DNA from: Mesorhizobium sp. SOD10
Lineage (GTDB): Bacteria > Pseudomonadota > Alphaproteobacteria > Rhizobiales > Rhizobiaceae
DNA: 64,000 bases
Direction: 5' to 3'
Assembly (NCBI GenBank): GCA_000824805.1
Contig: CCNA01000027.1
Span: 1-64,000, forward strand
The position numbers were made by a program, and so were the translations under genes. This document shows positions 54,103 through 63,596 of the stretch, one piece after another. A model generated the notes under the pieces. That model had not been told where the DNA came from. It worked only from the letters and a program-made list of their open reading frames with translations, and ran no database searches. The stretch's first letter is position 1. Every line of letters begins with the position of its first letter.

Positions 54103-55815
54103 TCAAACCAGCTTAAGGGTGCCGTCGCCCGGCGATAGTTCAGTTTCGGGAATTTTGGTCAACAGCACACCATCGGACCATATGTGTTCAATTCGTCCCC
54201 AGTCGCAGGCTGCGGCGGCACCCGGAAAGAACCCGCGTCCATGGTGGTTGGCACTCGTATTGCAAAGCAGCGGAATGCCCGTGAGCTTTTCATATTCGAT
54301 GAGTAGCTCGGCCACCTTGTGCTCAGAGGTTCTGGAAATGGTCTGCAGTCGCGCGGAACCGTCGAGATGCACGACAGCGGGGACTTTGTCCCGCCATTCC
54401 GCCCGCGTCTGATGGTCGAACAACATGTAAGGATCCGGCGTTCCGGGGCTGAATATTTCCGGCGCGCGGTCCTCAAGGCAGATCGGCGCCACGGGGCGGA
54501 AGTGTTCGCGAAGTTTGACGTCGTTGAGATAATCCTTCATTTCGGGCGAAGTCGCGGCCGCGAGAATGCTTCTGCCACCCAGTGCCCGTGGTCCGAGCTC
54601 GGCGCGCCCAGTAAGGAAAATGACGGGCTTATTGCCGGCGAGAATGGAAGCGAGTTCTCGCATACTGCACGGTTCGGAGTCCCATCCGGAAGGCAGTTGG
54701 CCCTCTAGCAAGGCCGGGCCGCTGTAAACCGACCAATCCAGAGGAACGAAGCCATCTTGCACAACCATTGCGCTGCAAGCGGCACCTATTGCCGAGCCGC
54801 TGTCATTCGGAAATGGCGGCACCCACACAGCATCGAAGAGCCCCGCCTCACGTAAGGCACTATTCCATTTAATGTTGAGACCGCAGCCGCCGGCGATGCA
54901 TAAATTTCGCGCTCCCGAAAGGTGTGCGTGCCGCTCCACAGCGGTTGCCATTTCGCTGACAAGGAGACGCTCGAGAAAAAGATGAAAGGATGCAAGCACA
55001 TCTTCGGGTGCCTGGTCCCTCAGTCGGAGCGCACTGGCTTCGAAGAAGTCATGCACGCGCGCAAGCAAAGCCTCCGCGCTGTTGATATCCGCACGGTAAT
55101 GGCTGGCTAGCTCTGTGTCGCCCGCAAAGCGCTCCTGGTAGAGTTCCTGAAACGCTGCCACGATGTCTTCATCGACCGACCCGAGTGCGATGTAGGCCAT
55201 CAGCTTGCCGGCAACACCGAGATCCCAGTCGCCGCGACCCGCCCGCTTATAGGGCCCGAAGTGATGGCCCGCAGCCGCGTAAATATGGCCTATCACTGGG
55301 AATAGGCATTCGAGGAACCGGGCGCCGCGGCGTTCAACATAATAGAGGCGTGGAAAGATGCACCCGTCCCAGACCAAACAGAATGCGGGCTGTCCGGTTT
55401 TGGCGAAAGGGCTGGTGCAGTACGCCGAGGTCACATGGCCGGTAACATGGGGGTAGCTTCTATAAGAGAAAAGCCGGCCATCGAGCATCAGGCCGGAGCC
55501 GTCGAGCGAAGTGAGGAGGCCCTCGGCATGGCGTTCGACGTAGGGCGCGCCTTTGAGAGTGATCGGACCCGCCTCGCTAAGGACCTGGAACTGCGACTCC
55601 AAATCGCCGTCCCAGCCGTCGATAACGAACTGATCTACGTCCCGCGGATCCAGACCGTGCTCCGCCAGGGCGGAGACAACTGACTCCAGATGGTCGATGG
55701 CTTGATATCGTCGGTTATTGTCCCGCTTCTCCTGTTCAATGCAAAACACGAGTTGTCCGTCCTCGACAAGGGCGACCGCCCCGTCATGGGTCAGCTTGAT
55801 ACCACAAATGCGCAT
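54103..55815 (-). CDS. nodU: NodU 6-O-carbamoyltransferase
   Basis: 570 residues. N-terminal GIKLTHDGAVALVEDGQLVFCIEQEK is the ASKHA-fold start of the carbamoyltransferase family; GARNLCIAGGCGLNIKWN and GPRALGGRSILAA are its nucleotide and carbamoyl-phosphate motifs. It carbamoylates C6 of the non-reducing terminal sugar of the Nod factor. It sits between nodS and nodI as in other nodSU operons. Confidence 0.95.
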   Translation of the reverse strand: MRICGIKLTHDGAVALVEDGQLVFCIEQEKRDNNRRYQAIDHLESVVSALAEHGLDPRDVDQFVIDGWDGDLESQFQVLSEAGPITLKGAPYVERHAEGLLTSLDGSGLMLDGRLFSYRSYPHVTGHVTSAYCTSPFAKTGQPAFCLVWDGCIFPRLYYVERRGARFLECLFPVIGHIYAAAGHHFGPYKRAGRGDWDLGVAGKLMAYIALGSVDEDIVAAFQELYQERFAGDTELASHYRADINSAEALLARVHDFFEASALRLRDQAPEDVLASFHLFLERLLVSEMATAVERHAHLSGARNLCIAGGCGLNIKWNSALREAGLFDAVWVPPFPNDSGSAIGAACSAMVVQDGFVPLDWSVYSGPALLEGQLPSGWDSEPCSMRELASILAGNKPVIFLTGRAELGPRALGGRSILAAATSPEMKDYLNDVKLREHFRPVAPICLEDRAPEIFSPGTPDPYMLFDHQTRAEWRDKVPAVVHLDGSARLQTISRTSEHKVAELLIEYEKLTGIPLLCNTSANHHGRGFFPGAAAACDWGRIEHIWSDGVLLTKIPETELSPGDGTLKLV

Positions 55816-55828
55816 AATGCTTCCTCGT

Positions 55829-56482
55829 CTAACGCAGGCAATTCGACAAATCCGGAGGCCGAACCGGACTCCGAAAACGGGCGAGCAAGCAGTCTTGGTT
55901 GGGGGTGTCGCCCTGGCACTGCAGAAGATCGACAGCGATCAAAGTCTCGTTCAGCATTGCCATGACAGTTTCGGCACCAGCGGCGTGACCCCAGCGCCGG
56001 CAAGTGGCATCACGCGCCGATCCGAATACCAGGTGCCCCCCTGGCGCAAGCATCCGCGCAAGGTTGCGGATGGCAGCGCGCATCTCGGCTATGCCATTGA
56101 GGTAGTACAGAACCTCCGCCACGACGATCAGATCGAACGGTTCCTCAGTCGAGAACTGTTGAACATCAGAGACGACCCAGGTGATGTGCGGTAGCTCCTT
56201 CATCCGTCTGCGCGTTCGATTAATCGCGCGCGGCACGACATCGATTACTGTAAGGCGTTGGCAATGGGGCGCTAGCCTTGCCGTGAACGCGCCTGCCGCA
56301 CACCCGACTTCAAGTGCATTTGTGATGGATCCATGCAAAAGCGACAGCCGCAGCATTTGCGTGTGACGCTCCCGTTCGAACGGATTGGCATCGAGCAGCC
56401 ACGGATCGTCTGCGGCCAATTCCCGATCCAACAATCGATAGTTATTGTCCAACTTCAAAATTCGTCTACCTCGATAACGCAA
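55829..56482 (-). CDS. nodS: NodS Nod-factor N-methyltransferase
   Basis: 217 residues in the longest frame, which begins with TTG at 56482; the true start may be a few codons later, as NodS proteins usually align from LLDRELAADDPWLLDANPFE. The S-adenosylmethionine motif I is ALEVGCAAGAFTARL, with DLIVVAEVLYYL after it. It methylates the deacetylated terminal glucosamine nitrogen before NodA acylation. Located after nodC. Confidence 0.92.
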   Translation of the reverse strand: MRYRGRRILKLDNNYRLLDRELAADDPWLLDANPFERERHTQMLRLSLLHGSITNALEVGCAAGAFTARLAPHCQRLTVIDVVPRAINRTRRRMKELPHITWVVSDVQQFSTEEPFDLIVVAEVLYYLNGIAEMRAAIRNLARMLAPGGHLVFGSARDATCRRWGHAAGAETVMAMLNETLIAVDLLQCQGDTPNQDCLLARFRSPVRPPDLSNCLR

Positions 56483-56485
56483 CCA

Positions 56486-57829
56486 TCACTCGTCGGAAGT
56501 CACCAGCACCGAACAGTCCCGTGCAAGATGGCGCATACGATTCTGCACCGCATCTGCCGACAAATTTGTAGTGCTTGATTCAGTAGTCAGGTTCTGGACG
56601 GGAGCCTGTTTCCCATCCTTAACTGCCGCCGTGGCAGCGAAGCTGCGCGAAAGCCAATCGCTGTTGCTCAACGTACACAACGCGTAGGCTTTCAGGGGGA
56701 GCAAGAGAAAGACGTTGATGAATGTGTGGACAGAGAAGCCTATAAATCGAAGTTGGCGAGCACGAAGCGCCACCGCGCTGCAGCGAACGATGGTCATGAA
56801 TACAATCATTAGGATTGTCGACCATGGCACGGTGCCCATCAGTACGAACTTCGCGAGGCCTGTTAGCACCGATACGGCGAGTAGTAGCGGTCCGAGATTC
56901 TGTCCGACCACGTCCAATGTTAGAAAGCGGTTGAGCCCCGGTAGCAGATTCAGTGCAAGCCAGGTGTCCCGGAAAGTGCTGCGCGCCCACCGGAGTTGTT
57001 GGCGCAGATAAGGCCCTAGGCTTTCTGGAACGACTGTTGCCGCGATGGCGTCCGGGACGTACTCAGTGCGTAGGCCTGCTTTCAGCATTAGGATCGTAAG
57101 ATGGCGATCTTCACCGAAGTCACTTGGCTTTCCCCGAAATGTCTGGGTCTCATACTGATCCAGTAGCAAAAGGAGTGCGGATCGACGGTACATGGCACAC
57201 GGGCCGCAGCAGCACATTACGGCGCCGAAGCGAGCCTGCGCTGCGCGTTCCTCGTTGCAAGCCAGCCAGTACTCCATATCGATCAATCGGGTCAGCCAGG
57301 ACTCGCCCCGGTTGCTGGCCGTCAACTGACCCATGGCTGCGCCGATCCCCGGATCTTGCATCTTTAGCGCAAGCTTTGTGACAACATCGGACGCTAGCGT
57401 CGTGTCCGAGTCGACGTTGAGCACCAAGTCTCCAGATGATCGGCGTATCGCGGCGATTTGTGCCTTGCGCTTTCCGGCATTTTTGGGGAGCAGGATGAAG
57501 TTGAAGTTCGGGTGGCGCGCGAAGCTCTCGTGAACGGGCATAACGTCGTCCCGGTTCCGAGAACCGTCATCGACAACATAGGCTCGCAGTCTTCCGGCGT
57601 AGTCCTGGTTTGCAATCGACGTGAGACACTCGAAGAGTGTGCGCGGGTCCTCGTTGTAGCAAGGAATGATGACGTCCACACTCGGCCAAAGATGGGGACT
57701 GGTAAGGTTGTCCGAGACCGATGAAACGCTTGCCGGCCGTGCATAAGCGGCTTGCATGCTCTTATATGTGGTCGAGAGCAGCGCATAACACGAGATGGTG
57801 CCAGTGCTGACTGTGCCAAGAAGGTCCAT
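56486..57829 (-). CDS. nodC: NodC chitooligosaccharide synthase
   Basis: 447 residues. Family 2 glycosyltransferase in the membrane: VDVIIPCYNEDP at the active-domain start, VDSDTTLASD (DxD), GEDRHLTILML and QQLRWARSTF (Q-x-x-R-W), then C-terminal membrane helices (about 310-400). It polymerises N-acetylglucosamine into the Nod-factor backbone. The end nearly abuts nodS. Confidence 0.97.
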   Translation of the reverse strand: MDLLGTVSTGTISCYALLSTTYKSMQAAYARPASVSSVSDNLTSPHLWPSVDVIIPCYNEDPRTLFECLTSIANQDYAGRLRAYVVDDGSRNRDDVMPVHESFARHPNFNFILLPKNAGKRKAQIAAIRRSSGDLVLNVDSDTTLASDVVTKLALKMQDPGIGAAMGQLTASNRGESWLTRLIDMEYWLACNEERAAQARFGAVMCCCGPCAMYRRSALLLLLDQYETQTFRGKPSDFGEDRHLTILMLKAGLRTEYVPDAIAATVVPESLGPYLRQQLRWARSTFRDTWLALNLLPGLNRFLTLDVVGQNLGPLLLAVSVLTGLAKFVLMGTVPWSTILMIVFMTIVRCSAVALRARQLRFIGFSVHTFINVFLLLPLKAYALCTLSNSDWLSRSFAATAAVKDGKQAPVQNLTTESSTTNLSADAVQNRMRHLARDCSVLVTSDE

Positions 57830-57845
57830 GAGATCTTTGGTTCGT

Positions 57846-58505
57846 TTAGTGTTGTTGAGGAAGCGAGCGCATTACAAAGCCGCGGTCGTGCAACGCTGGA
57901 ATTATTCGCGAGAGGGCGAGGATGGTTTGGCTTCGCAAGCCGGCGTCACTGCCCGGCTTCATCTCGCTAGGAGGGCACCCGTCGTGCAAGAGCACGATTG
58001 CGCCAGGCCGGACGGAGGCCAGCACTGCATCGACGATTGCATCGACACCGGGACTCAACCAGTCTCGCGGATCTGCCGACCAGTGGACAGCCGACAGCCC
58101 AATGCTGGCCGCAGAGGCGATCACTTGTTCGGTCCAGATGCCATAAGGAGCGCGCATGTACCGCACCGCGGCTCGAGGGCAGGCCGCTTTGATGGCCCTG
58201 TTCGCCTCGAAGATCTCGCGCTGCACTAAGCCGGGTTCGCACTCGGACAGAACAGGGTGGGTCATCGTATGGTTAGCTACCTGGTGCCCTTCCGTGATCA
58301 TTCGTTGGATCAGTGCCGGCTGGTCTGCCGCGTAGGCGCCAATGACGAAGAAAGTCGCCGACACACTGTGTTGCGCCAGCACGTCGAGCACCTTCGGTGT
58401 GCAAAACGGATGAGGGCCGTCGTCAAACGTCAAATAGACGCTAGGTTGGCCGGCACCGTTAGCGCACTCGCTGTACACTTCGGACAAGCAGTTGAGGTGG
58501 CTCAA
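57846..58505 (-). CDS. nodB: NodB chitooligosaccharide deacetylase (copy 1)
   Basis: 219 residues, polysaccharide-deacetylase fold. YLTFDDGPHPFCTP has the catalytic and metal Asp, NHTMTHPVLS the two metal His, VRYMRAPYGIW motif 3 and LHDGCPP motif 5. It removes the acetyl group from the non-reducing end so NodA can acylate. It starts with TTG overlapping the nodA stop (TTGA), implying translational coupling. Confidence 0.96.
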   Translation of the reverse strand: MSHLNCLSEVYSECANGAGQPSVYLTFDDGPHPFCTPKVLDVLAQHSVSATFFVIGAYAADQPALIQRMITEGHQVANHTMTHPVLSECEPGLVQREIFEANRAIKAACPRAAVRYMRAPYGIWTEQVIASAASIGLSAVHWSADPRDWLSPGVDAIVDAVLASVRPGAIVLLHDGCPPSEMKPGSDAGLRSQTILALSRIIPALHDRGFVMRSLPQQH

Positions 58506-59092
58506 AGCTCTGCTCCGTTCCGATCAATCATCTCGCCGGCGGGCCAATCGGAGATCGGACGTCCAACTGGCAAGACAACGACGAGCGCGTCGTCTATGCG
58601 CGTTGGCGGTTTGTCGAGAAGCGCGTCCCGAAGGGTAGAGCGCACGCGAATGCCCGACTTGACGACCAGCAGACCGCCTCGCCCCAATCTTGCAACGTGT
58701 TTATGCAACGCTGGCCGAACCGTGCCGAAGCCGAATGGAACCCCGAGTTCCTGCAACACGGGACGCACGACACGCAATGAACTGCTGATACCGAGCCCCT
58801 CGAGATCCCGACGAATCCCGTACAATCCGAGTTCCGCTACGAGCAGATCAGCGCCATCGATTTTGATGAATCGGCGCAACAAGCCCATGTGTGCTGCAAT
58901 ACCGCTCGAGTCATACGCAATCGCACGGAACTCAGGTCTAGCTCCGGCCCAACTTCGGCTGCCTTCGAACGGCTTAGCATTAAAGGCGCCGGTCGGTCCG
59001 TAGGTCCTTCGAAAGAATTCGGCGAGTTCGATATGGTCGGAAAGTTGCAACTCGTTTTCCCAGCACAGCCTCCACCGCACCTGAGAGCGCAT
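58502..59092 (-). CDS. nodA: NodA N-acyltransferase
   Basis: 196 residues from MRSQVRWRLCWENELQLSDH; a 14-codon longer frame has no support. FFRRTYGPTGAFNAKPFEGSRSWAGARPE, then DWPAGEMIDRNGAEL at the end, identify NodA. It transfers the fatty chain, here probably including the NodFE-made one, to the deacetylated terminal sugar. First gene of the operon behind the nod box at 59317-59363. Confidence 0.97.
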   Translation of the reverse strand: MRSQVRWRLCWENELQLSDHIELAEFFRRTYGPTGAFNAKPFEGSRSWAGARPEFRAIAYDSSGIAAHMGLLRRFIKIDGADLLVAELGLYGIRRDLEGLGISSSLRVVRPVLQELGVPFGFGTVRPALHKHVARLGRGGLLVVKSGIRVRSTLRDALLDKPPTRIDDALVVVLPVGRPISDWPAGEMIDRNGAEL

Positions 59093-59316
59093 ACAAAGAC
59101 TCCTTTTCCGATACTTCCCGAGGGCACGCATCACGCGTTCGGCGTCGCGTGATCTGGTGCGAGTTCAGACGCTGCCGTCGGCGATCGCGATACGAAGCAA
59201 TTGAACCGGCAGAACCTCGTACGACGAAGTTGCAGCGCTGATGGACTCTCTCAAAACTTGACGTCCTTCATGAGCGATACCCTTTCATTTCGGGCTCCTA
59301 ATGCAGCACCGCCGTC

Positions 59317-59363
59317 GATTGGTAAAATCGATTGTTTGAATGGCAATTATTCATTCCGTGGAT
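59317..59363 (-). promoter_or_regulatory. nod box of nodABCSUIJH
   Basis: On the minus strand it starts ATCCACGGAATGAAT and ends with a perfect AACAATCGATTTTACCAATC, the strongest nod-box core in the window. It lies about 225 bp upstream of nodA. Confidence 0.92.
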
Positions 59364-59951
59364 ATTATGGTCTATGCGTTCACGGGTCCTGACGATGGCT
59401 GCGCTTATGATCGGCTGGCCAAAGTTGGTGCTGTGCGCCGGCGCCGTGAGGTTCCCCGCAGCCAACAGGACTGCGCGCGAAGAGCAGATTTGATCGAGAC
59501 CGCGTTGAACCGGCGGTGGAAAATGACACGCTCATTCCCGCCACCGAGGGCATGGCCACGATGCTGAGGGGCAACGTGCTTTGTGCTCGCGAATCCATGC
59601 CTCGCCCGCAGAAAATGCGACAGGCGGCTTCGAGTGCCGGGGCCGCAGGAGCGCCCATTGTGGTCCCATGAGGAAGGCGGAACACGAGTTCCGGCTCTCC
59701 CGTGACACGCCGTCACCTGGGTTTTGCCAGGGTGGCCGAGCACCGAGCGGTTAATGCGCGGAAGCTAGACTAAGACTTCTCAACCGGTGCGCGACTCTGC
59801 TGTGAAAGGCACCGCGTCTACCCGCTATCGCGCAAGCCCAGGAGCGCGCGAGAATGGTGAGCCGCCGATGCTTAGGTTAGCGCCGGAATACGTCTCGGGG
59901 AACTGCCGACCGCCGTGCGAGGCGGTTTACTGATCGTAGCGTGCGGCATCA
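59364..59951. other. DNA between two divergent nod boxes, no gene recognised
   Basis: Several frames read through it, but none shows family features. It separates the minus-strand nodA nod box from the plus-strand nod box at 59952. Confidence 0.4.
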
Positions 59952-60000
59952 ATCCACAGCGCGGATGGCATTTATCCAATCAATCAATTTTACTGATTTC
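59952..60000 (+). promoter_or_regulatory. nod box upstream of the second nodB
   Basis: ATCCACAGCGCGGATG, spacer, then ATCCAATCAATCAATTTTAC. Core differs slightly (AATCAATCAATTTTAC). It points toward the nodA tail and nodB copy 2, about 350 bp downstream. Confidence 0.8.
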
Positions 60001-60270
60001 TTCGAATCCTGCATTCACGTGATCCGACATCAACTCAAATTGGGAGCGACATACAAACCGGGGCCGGGAAAAAACGGATCTGAAAAAGTTCCTATCCAAT
60101 CCAGATCAAAAGCTGGCATGCACCATATGGCTTTGCCGTTTCACTAAGTTCGGCGCTGTCGACCCCCTCGCGACCGAAGTAACGGAGGCAGGCTTGGACC
60201 AAGCTGGCGCTCAACTCGACGTCGGGGCAACCTTCAAAATGCGCGACCCGATTTGCCCCAAAATGCAGCT

Positions 60271-60348
60271 GTCGCTGTTACACCGGTTAAATGTTCAACG
60301 TCCGATTGGCCGGCCGGAGCGACAATCGACCGGAACGGACCAGAGCCA
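60271..60348 (+). pseudogene. nodA: nodA C-terminal remnant fused ahead of nodB copy 2
   Basis: TSDWPAGATIDRNGPEP matches the last residues of NodA (SDWPAGEMIDRNGAEL in the intact copy). The stop codon has been lost, so it now runs in frame into nodB copy 2. Roughly 25 codons remain; the rest of nodA is gone. Confidence 0.8.
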
Positions 60349-61038
60349 ATGATACATTCCGACTGGTTATGGGACGTGCTCAGTGAGTGCGACGACTGCA
60401 TCGGCCACCGCAGTATTTATTTGACTTTTGACGACGGTCCTCACCCGCATTACACACCGCAGATCCTGAATCTGCTCGCCGAACATCGGGTCCCGGCCAC
60501 GTTCTTCGTGATTGGCACCTATGCCTTGCGCCATCCGGAGCTAATTCAAAGAATTGTCGCGGAAGGGCACGAGGTAGGCAACCACACGATGACTCATCCG
60601 GACCTGTCTAGATGCGGGTTCGATGAAGTGCAGCGTGAAATATTTGACGCAAATGCGGCTATTATGATGACTTGCCCTCAAGCGTCAGTTCGGCACGTGC
60701 GCGCGCCATACGGGAACTGGACCGAAGAGGTCTTTGCCGCCTCCGCCATCGCTGAACTGGCAGCTATCAAATGGTCGGTTGATCCGCGCGACTGGTCTCG
60801 CCCCGGGGTGGACACGATCGTCGATGCGGTCCTGGAATCGGCGAAGCCCGGCGCAATCGTACGCTTACACGACGGGTTTCCTCCCGACGAATTGATCGAC
60901 GTATCTGGTGCAGGTCTGCGCGATCAGACGGTCACCGCGGTATCCCGTCTAATCCCTGCTTTACTTGAGCGCGGATTCCAAATCCACTCGCTTCCTCACT
61001 TTGATTGGAACGTACCGCTGGCGGACCCCGCGCTTTGA
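60349..61038 (+). CDS. nodB: NodB chitooligosaccharide deacetylase (copy 2)
   Basis: 229 residues from ATG 60349 (MIHSDWLWDVLSEC), aligning with the start of copy 1. All metal and catalytic motifs are intact: YLTFDDGPHPHYTP, NHTMTHPDLS, VRHVRAPYGNW and LHDGFPPDE. It is clearly diverged from copy 1 and carries about 10 more C-terminal residues (FDWNVPLADPAL). The nod box 350 bp upstream suggests it is still NodD-induced. It may have a different chain-length or timing preference; not shown. Confidence 0.93.
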   Translation: MIHSDWLWDVLSECDDCIGHRSIYLTFDDGPHPHYTPQILNLLAEHRVPATFFVIGTYALRHPELIQRIVAEGHEVGNHTMTHPDLSRCGFDEVQREIFDANAAIMMTCPQASVRHVRAPYGNWTEEVFAASAIAELAAIKWSVDPRDWSRPGVDTIVDAVLESAKPGAIVRLHDGFPPDELIDVSGAGLRDQTVTAVSRLIPALLERGFQIHSLPHFDWNVPLADPAL

Positions 61039-61294
61039 CCGCTGTTATCTACGCCAGGCGATTTGCGGCGAGTGTCCGCGCAGCGATGACTTTCGTCTTG
61101 GTCGGGGGTTCGCGCCGCCTACTGACGGTGCGCCCATTGCGTCGACCATGCGCCCCAATGGTCGCTGGCCTTGTCGAAACCAGGGCGCCTTCTGTGCGCG
61201 CGGGAGGCTTGCCGGGACGCGCATAAGGAAAGGGGGGCGCAGGCGAGTGCCCGCGAGAACGGTCGCCAGATCCATGCGCTAGATTGGAATTGGA

Positions 61295-62206
61295 ATGCGG
61301 TTTAAGGGTCTTGATCTGAACCTCCTTGTCGCGCTCGATGCTTTGATGAATGAGCGCAACCTCACAGCGGCGGCTCGCAGTATCCACCTTAGCCAACCAG
61401 CCATGAGCGCTGCTGTCGCCCGGCTGCGCGGCTATTTTGGCGATGAGCTTTTTATAATGAAAGGCCGTGAACTCGTTCCGACACCGCGAGCCGAGGCACT
61501 CGCCTCGCCGGTTCGCGAGGCGCTGCTGCATATACAGCTCTCGGTTATTTCCTGGGAGGATTTTGATCCGCGGAAATCCGATCGCTGTTTTAGGGTCATG
61601 CTTTCCGATTACATGACGATCATTTTCTTTCGGAGGGTCATTGACCGTGTTGCGCGAGAAGCCCCTTTCGTCAGCTTCGAACTTATGCCTCCCGTTGACG
61701 ATCTGGAAGAACTTTTCCGGTGCGGTAAAGCCGATTTTCTGTTACTCCCTGAATTGTTCCTGTTAAACGGGCATCCAAAGGCGAAGCTTTTCGACGATAC
61801 ACTCGCCTGCCTGGGCTGTCGGACAAACAAGGAACTGTCGAAAAAGCTCACGTTCGAGAAATATATGTCAATGGGCCACGTAGTGGCCAGATTTGGACGT
61901 TCGCTGAAGCCATCCATTGACGAGTGGTTTTTGATTGAGCATGGCTTCAAGAGGCGGGCCGAGGTGGTCGTGCAGGGGTTCAGCATGATCCCTCTGATGC
62001 TACCGGGCACCAGTCGCATTGGGACCATGCCCTTGAGGCTGGTTGAGCATTTCGCAAAAACGCTACCGCTACGCGTCGTCGAACTTCCGCTCCCATTGCC
62101 GGCATTCACTCTGTCGATGCAGTGGCCTGCGCTTCACAATGGCGATCCGGCAAGCATCTGGATGCGGAAGATTTTGTTGGAGGAGGCATCCCGCCTAGTG
62201 CCATAG
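61295..62206 (+). CDS. nodD: NodD, LysR-type flavonoid-responsive activator
   Basis: 303 residues. MRFKGLDLNLLVALDALMNERNLTAAARSIHLSQPAMSAAVARLR is the classic NodD N-terminus with HTH; the C-terminal two-lobe domain (about 90-300) senses plant flavonoids. It binds nod boxes and activates nod transcription. It lies downstream of nodB copy 2 in the same direction, with a 257-bp gap containing no nod box. Confidence 0.96.
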   Translation: MRFKGLDLNLLVALDALMNERNLTAAARSIHLSQPAMSAAVARLRGYFGDELFIMKGRELVPTPRAEALASPVREALLHIQLSVISWEDFDPRKSDRCFRVMLSDYMTIIFFRRVIDRVAREAPFVSFELMPPVDDLEELFRCGKADFLLLPELFLLNGHPKAKLFDDTLACLGCRTNKELSKKLTFEKYMSMGHVVARFGRSLKPSIDEWFLIEHGFKRRAEVVVQGFSMIPLMLPGTSRIGTMPLRLVEHFAKTLPLRVVELPLPLPAFTLSMQWPALHNGDPASIWMRKILLEEASRLVP

Positions 62207-62289
62207 TCGAAGGCTGCGGTATGATTTGCACAACTTGGCTGCTCAGCGTTTCGGCGGTGTGCTTTGCGGCGAGTGGCCGCCTGTCAGGT

Positions 62290-62710
62290 TCGCCACGAGC
62301 GCAACTGGACACTTGCCGGTTCCCTGCCTGGCGCGGGCCGCAGATCAATACGAGCCAGCCGGTTCGCTGGCGCAAGAGCTTTCCCGCCGAATGGAGGCAG
62401 CCCTGCTGCCGTTGGTGCCTGTGAGGCCAGCGACGGGCAGATCGGGGAACTGCCGTCGGCACGCCTGCCGGCGCGGCATGGCCGGAATCAAGATCGAGCT
62501 GGTTGGTCGCTGCGCATTCGGGTCGACCGCGATGTCGATAAGGCCACGTTGAGCCGGGTGCTGGACGCCCTGGGGCGCCGGTGCCGTTCCTGGTCATGAC
62601 ACGGCGTACGGGTGTGGTTTTGCGAGCGGCCACTCGGAAATGCGGCTTCCCCACTTGGTGCTGCAGGTTCAAGAATTGCTCAAGCGCGATCGACGGCAAT
62701 TTGTTGCCGA
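62290..62710 (+). pseudogene. IS66-family TnpA/TnpB remnant
   Basis: IKIELVG ... LRIRVDRDVDKATLSRVLDALGRR is the C-terminus of IS66 TnpA. It is followed, in shifted frames, by GVRVW and MRLPHLVLQVQELLKRDR, which match TnpB (TDMRKGF..LALQVQE.LKRDP). Several frameshifts; no TnpC. Region 62207-63204 otherwise has only the next remnant. Confidence 0.7.
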
Positions 62711-62724
62711 TTCGGCGATAGGAA

Positions 62725-62950
62725 TCAGCGGTGGAATTGCGGACGGACTATCCGGCGAGCGAGCTTCGCCGACTTGCCCGCGTTTCGAAGATGCGCGGCA
62801 CGGCAGTCGGCTCTTGTCGATCGCGGCGGTCCTGGACGCGATGAGCTAAGCCGATGCGGCGCGGATCGCCGGGATGGATCGCCAGACGCTGCGCGACTGG
62901 TGTATCGGTTCAATACTGCAGGGCCTTAAGCTGCGTCGCGCGCGATACTC
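62725..62950 (+). pseudogene. IS630-family transposase N-terminal remnant
   Basis: LRRLARVSKMRG, then in another frame RLLSIAAVLDAMS and, after a stop, ADAARIAGMDRQTLRDW. This is the HTH part of IS630 transposases. It is the part missing from the copy at 48683-49285, though whether they come from one event is unknown. Confidence 0.75.
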
Positions 62951-63204
62951 ACAGGCTCGGAGGATCGACGCCAGCATTGCCGGAGACTTTACGAATACCG
63001 CCCTTCGAGCAAGCATCGCTGACCTTCGACTAGCGACACTATTTCCGGCGTCCTGAAATTCCAGCACATCACATGTACAAGAAAATGCGATTTGTGAACG
63101 ACGCTCTTCAAAATGCGTATTCCGATGATGCTGGACGGCTATTCCAACCTGGCTCCGGTCGCAAACAAATAGCTCGGAGTCCGCCTCTGGTCTATAGGCA
63201 CGCC

Positions 63205-63252
63205 ATCCACTTCTTGAATGGATTTTATCCAAATTATCGATTTCCCTACTAG
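63205..63252 (+). promoter_or_regulatory. nod box of nodFE
   Basis: ATCCACTTCTTGAATGG, then ATCCAAATTATCGATTT followed by CCCTACTAG. Degenerate at the 3-prime end but in register. It ends about 95 bp before nodF. Confidence 0.75.
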
Positions 63253-63345
63253 CGCGAAATTTTGCATCAACAATGCTGGACGATGAATCTTTCACGTCAT
63301 CGAGAGATTCATGGTCGGCCGCCAGACGGGAGGTGAAAGGATTGA

Positions 63346-63594
63346 ATGACTGACCAGCTTCCGACCGAAATCCTAGCGGAGATCTGCAAACACGCTGAAC
63401 CGGATGCGAATCCCATCACTCTTGAGGCGAAGCTGACTGATTTGGGCATCCATTCGTTGGCAATGGCGGACATCCTGTTTGGTCTTGAGACGAAATACGG
63501 GATCGAGATCGAAACGGACACTGCTGACACCTGGAGCAATCTGCAGAATGTGGGCAGCGTGGTCGAAGCCGTCCGTGCGCTTAATGAGCAATGA
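63346..63594 (+). CDS. nodF: NodF specialised acyl carrier protein
   Basis: 82 residues. The phosphopantetheine serine is in LTDLGIHSLAMADILFGLE, where the usual D-S-L is H-S-L. The WSNLQNVGSVVEAV tail is typical of NodF. It carries the growing, often multi-unsaturated, acyl chain made with NodE and handed to NodA. GGAGGTGAAAGGA precedes the ATG. Its stop overlaps nodE. Confidence 0.93.
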   Translation: MTDQLPTEILAEICKHAEPDANPITLEAKLTDLGIHSLAMADILFGLETKYGIEIETDTADTWSNLQNVGSVVEAVRALNEQ

Positions 63595-63596
63595 CG

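Noticed and set aside
59380..59743. 101- and 112-residue minus-strand frames between the two nod boxes
   Set aside because: Low-complexity Arg/Ser/Pro composition with no family motif.
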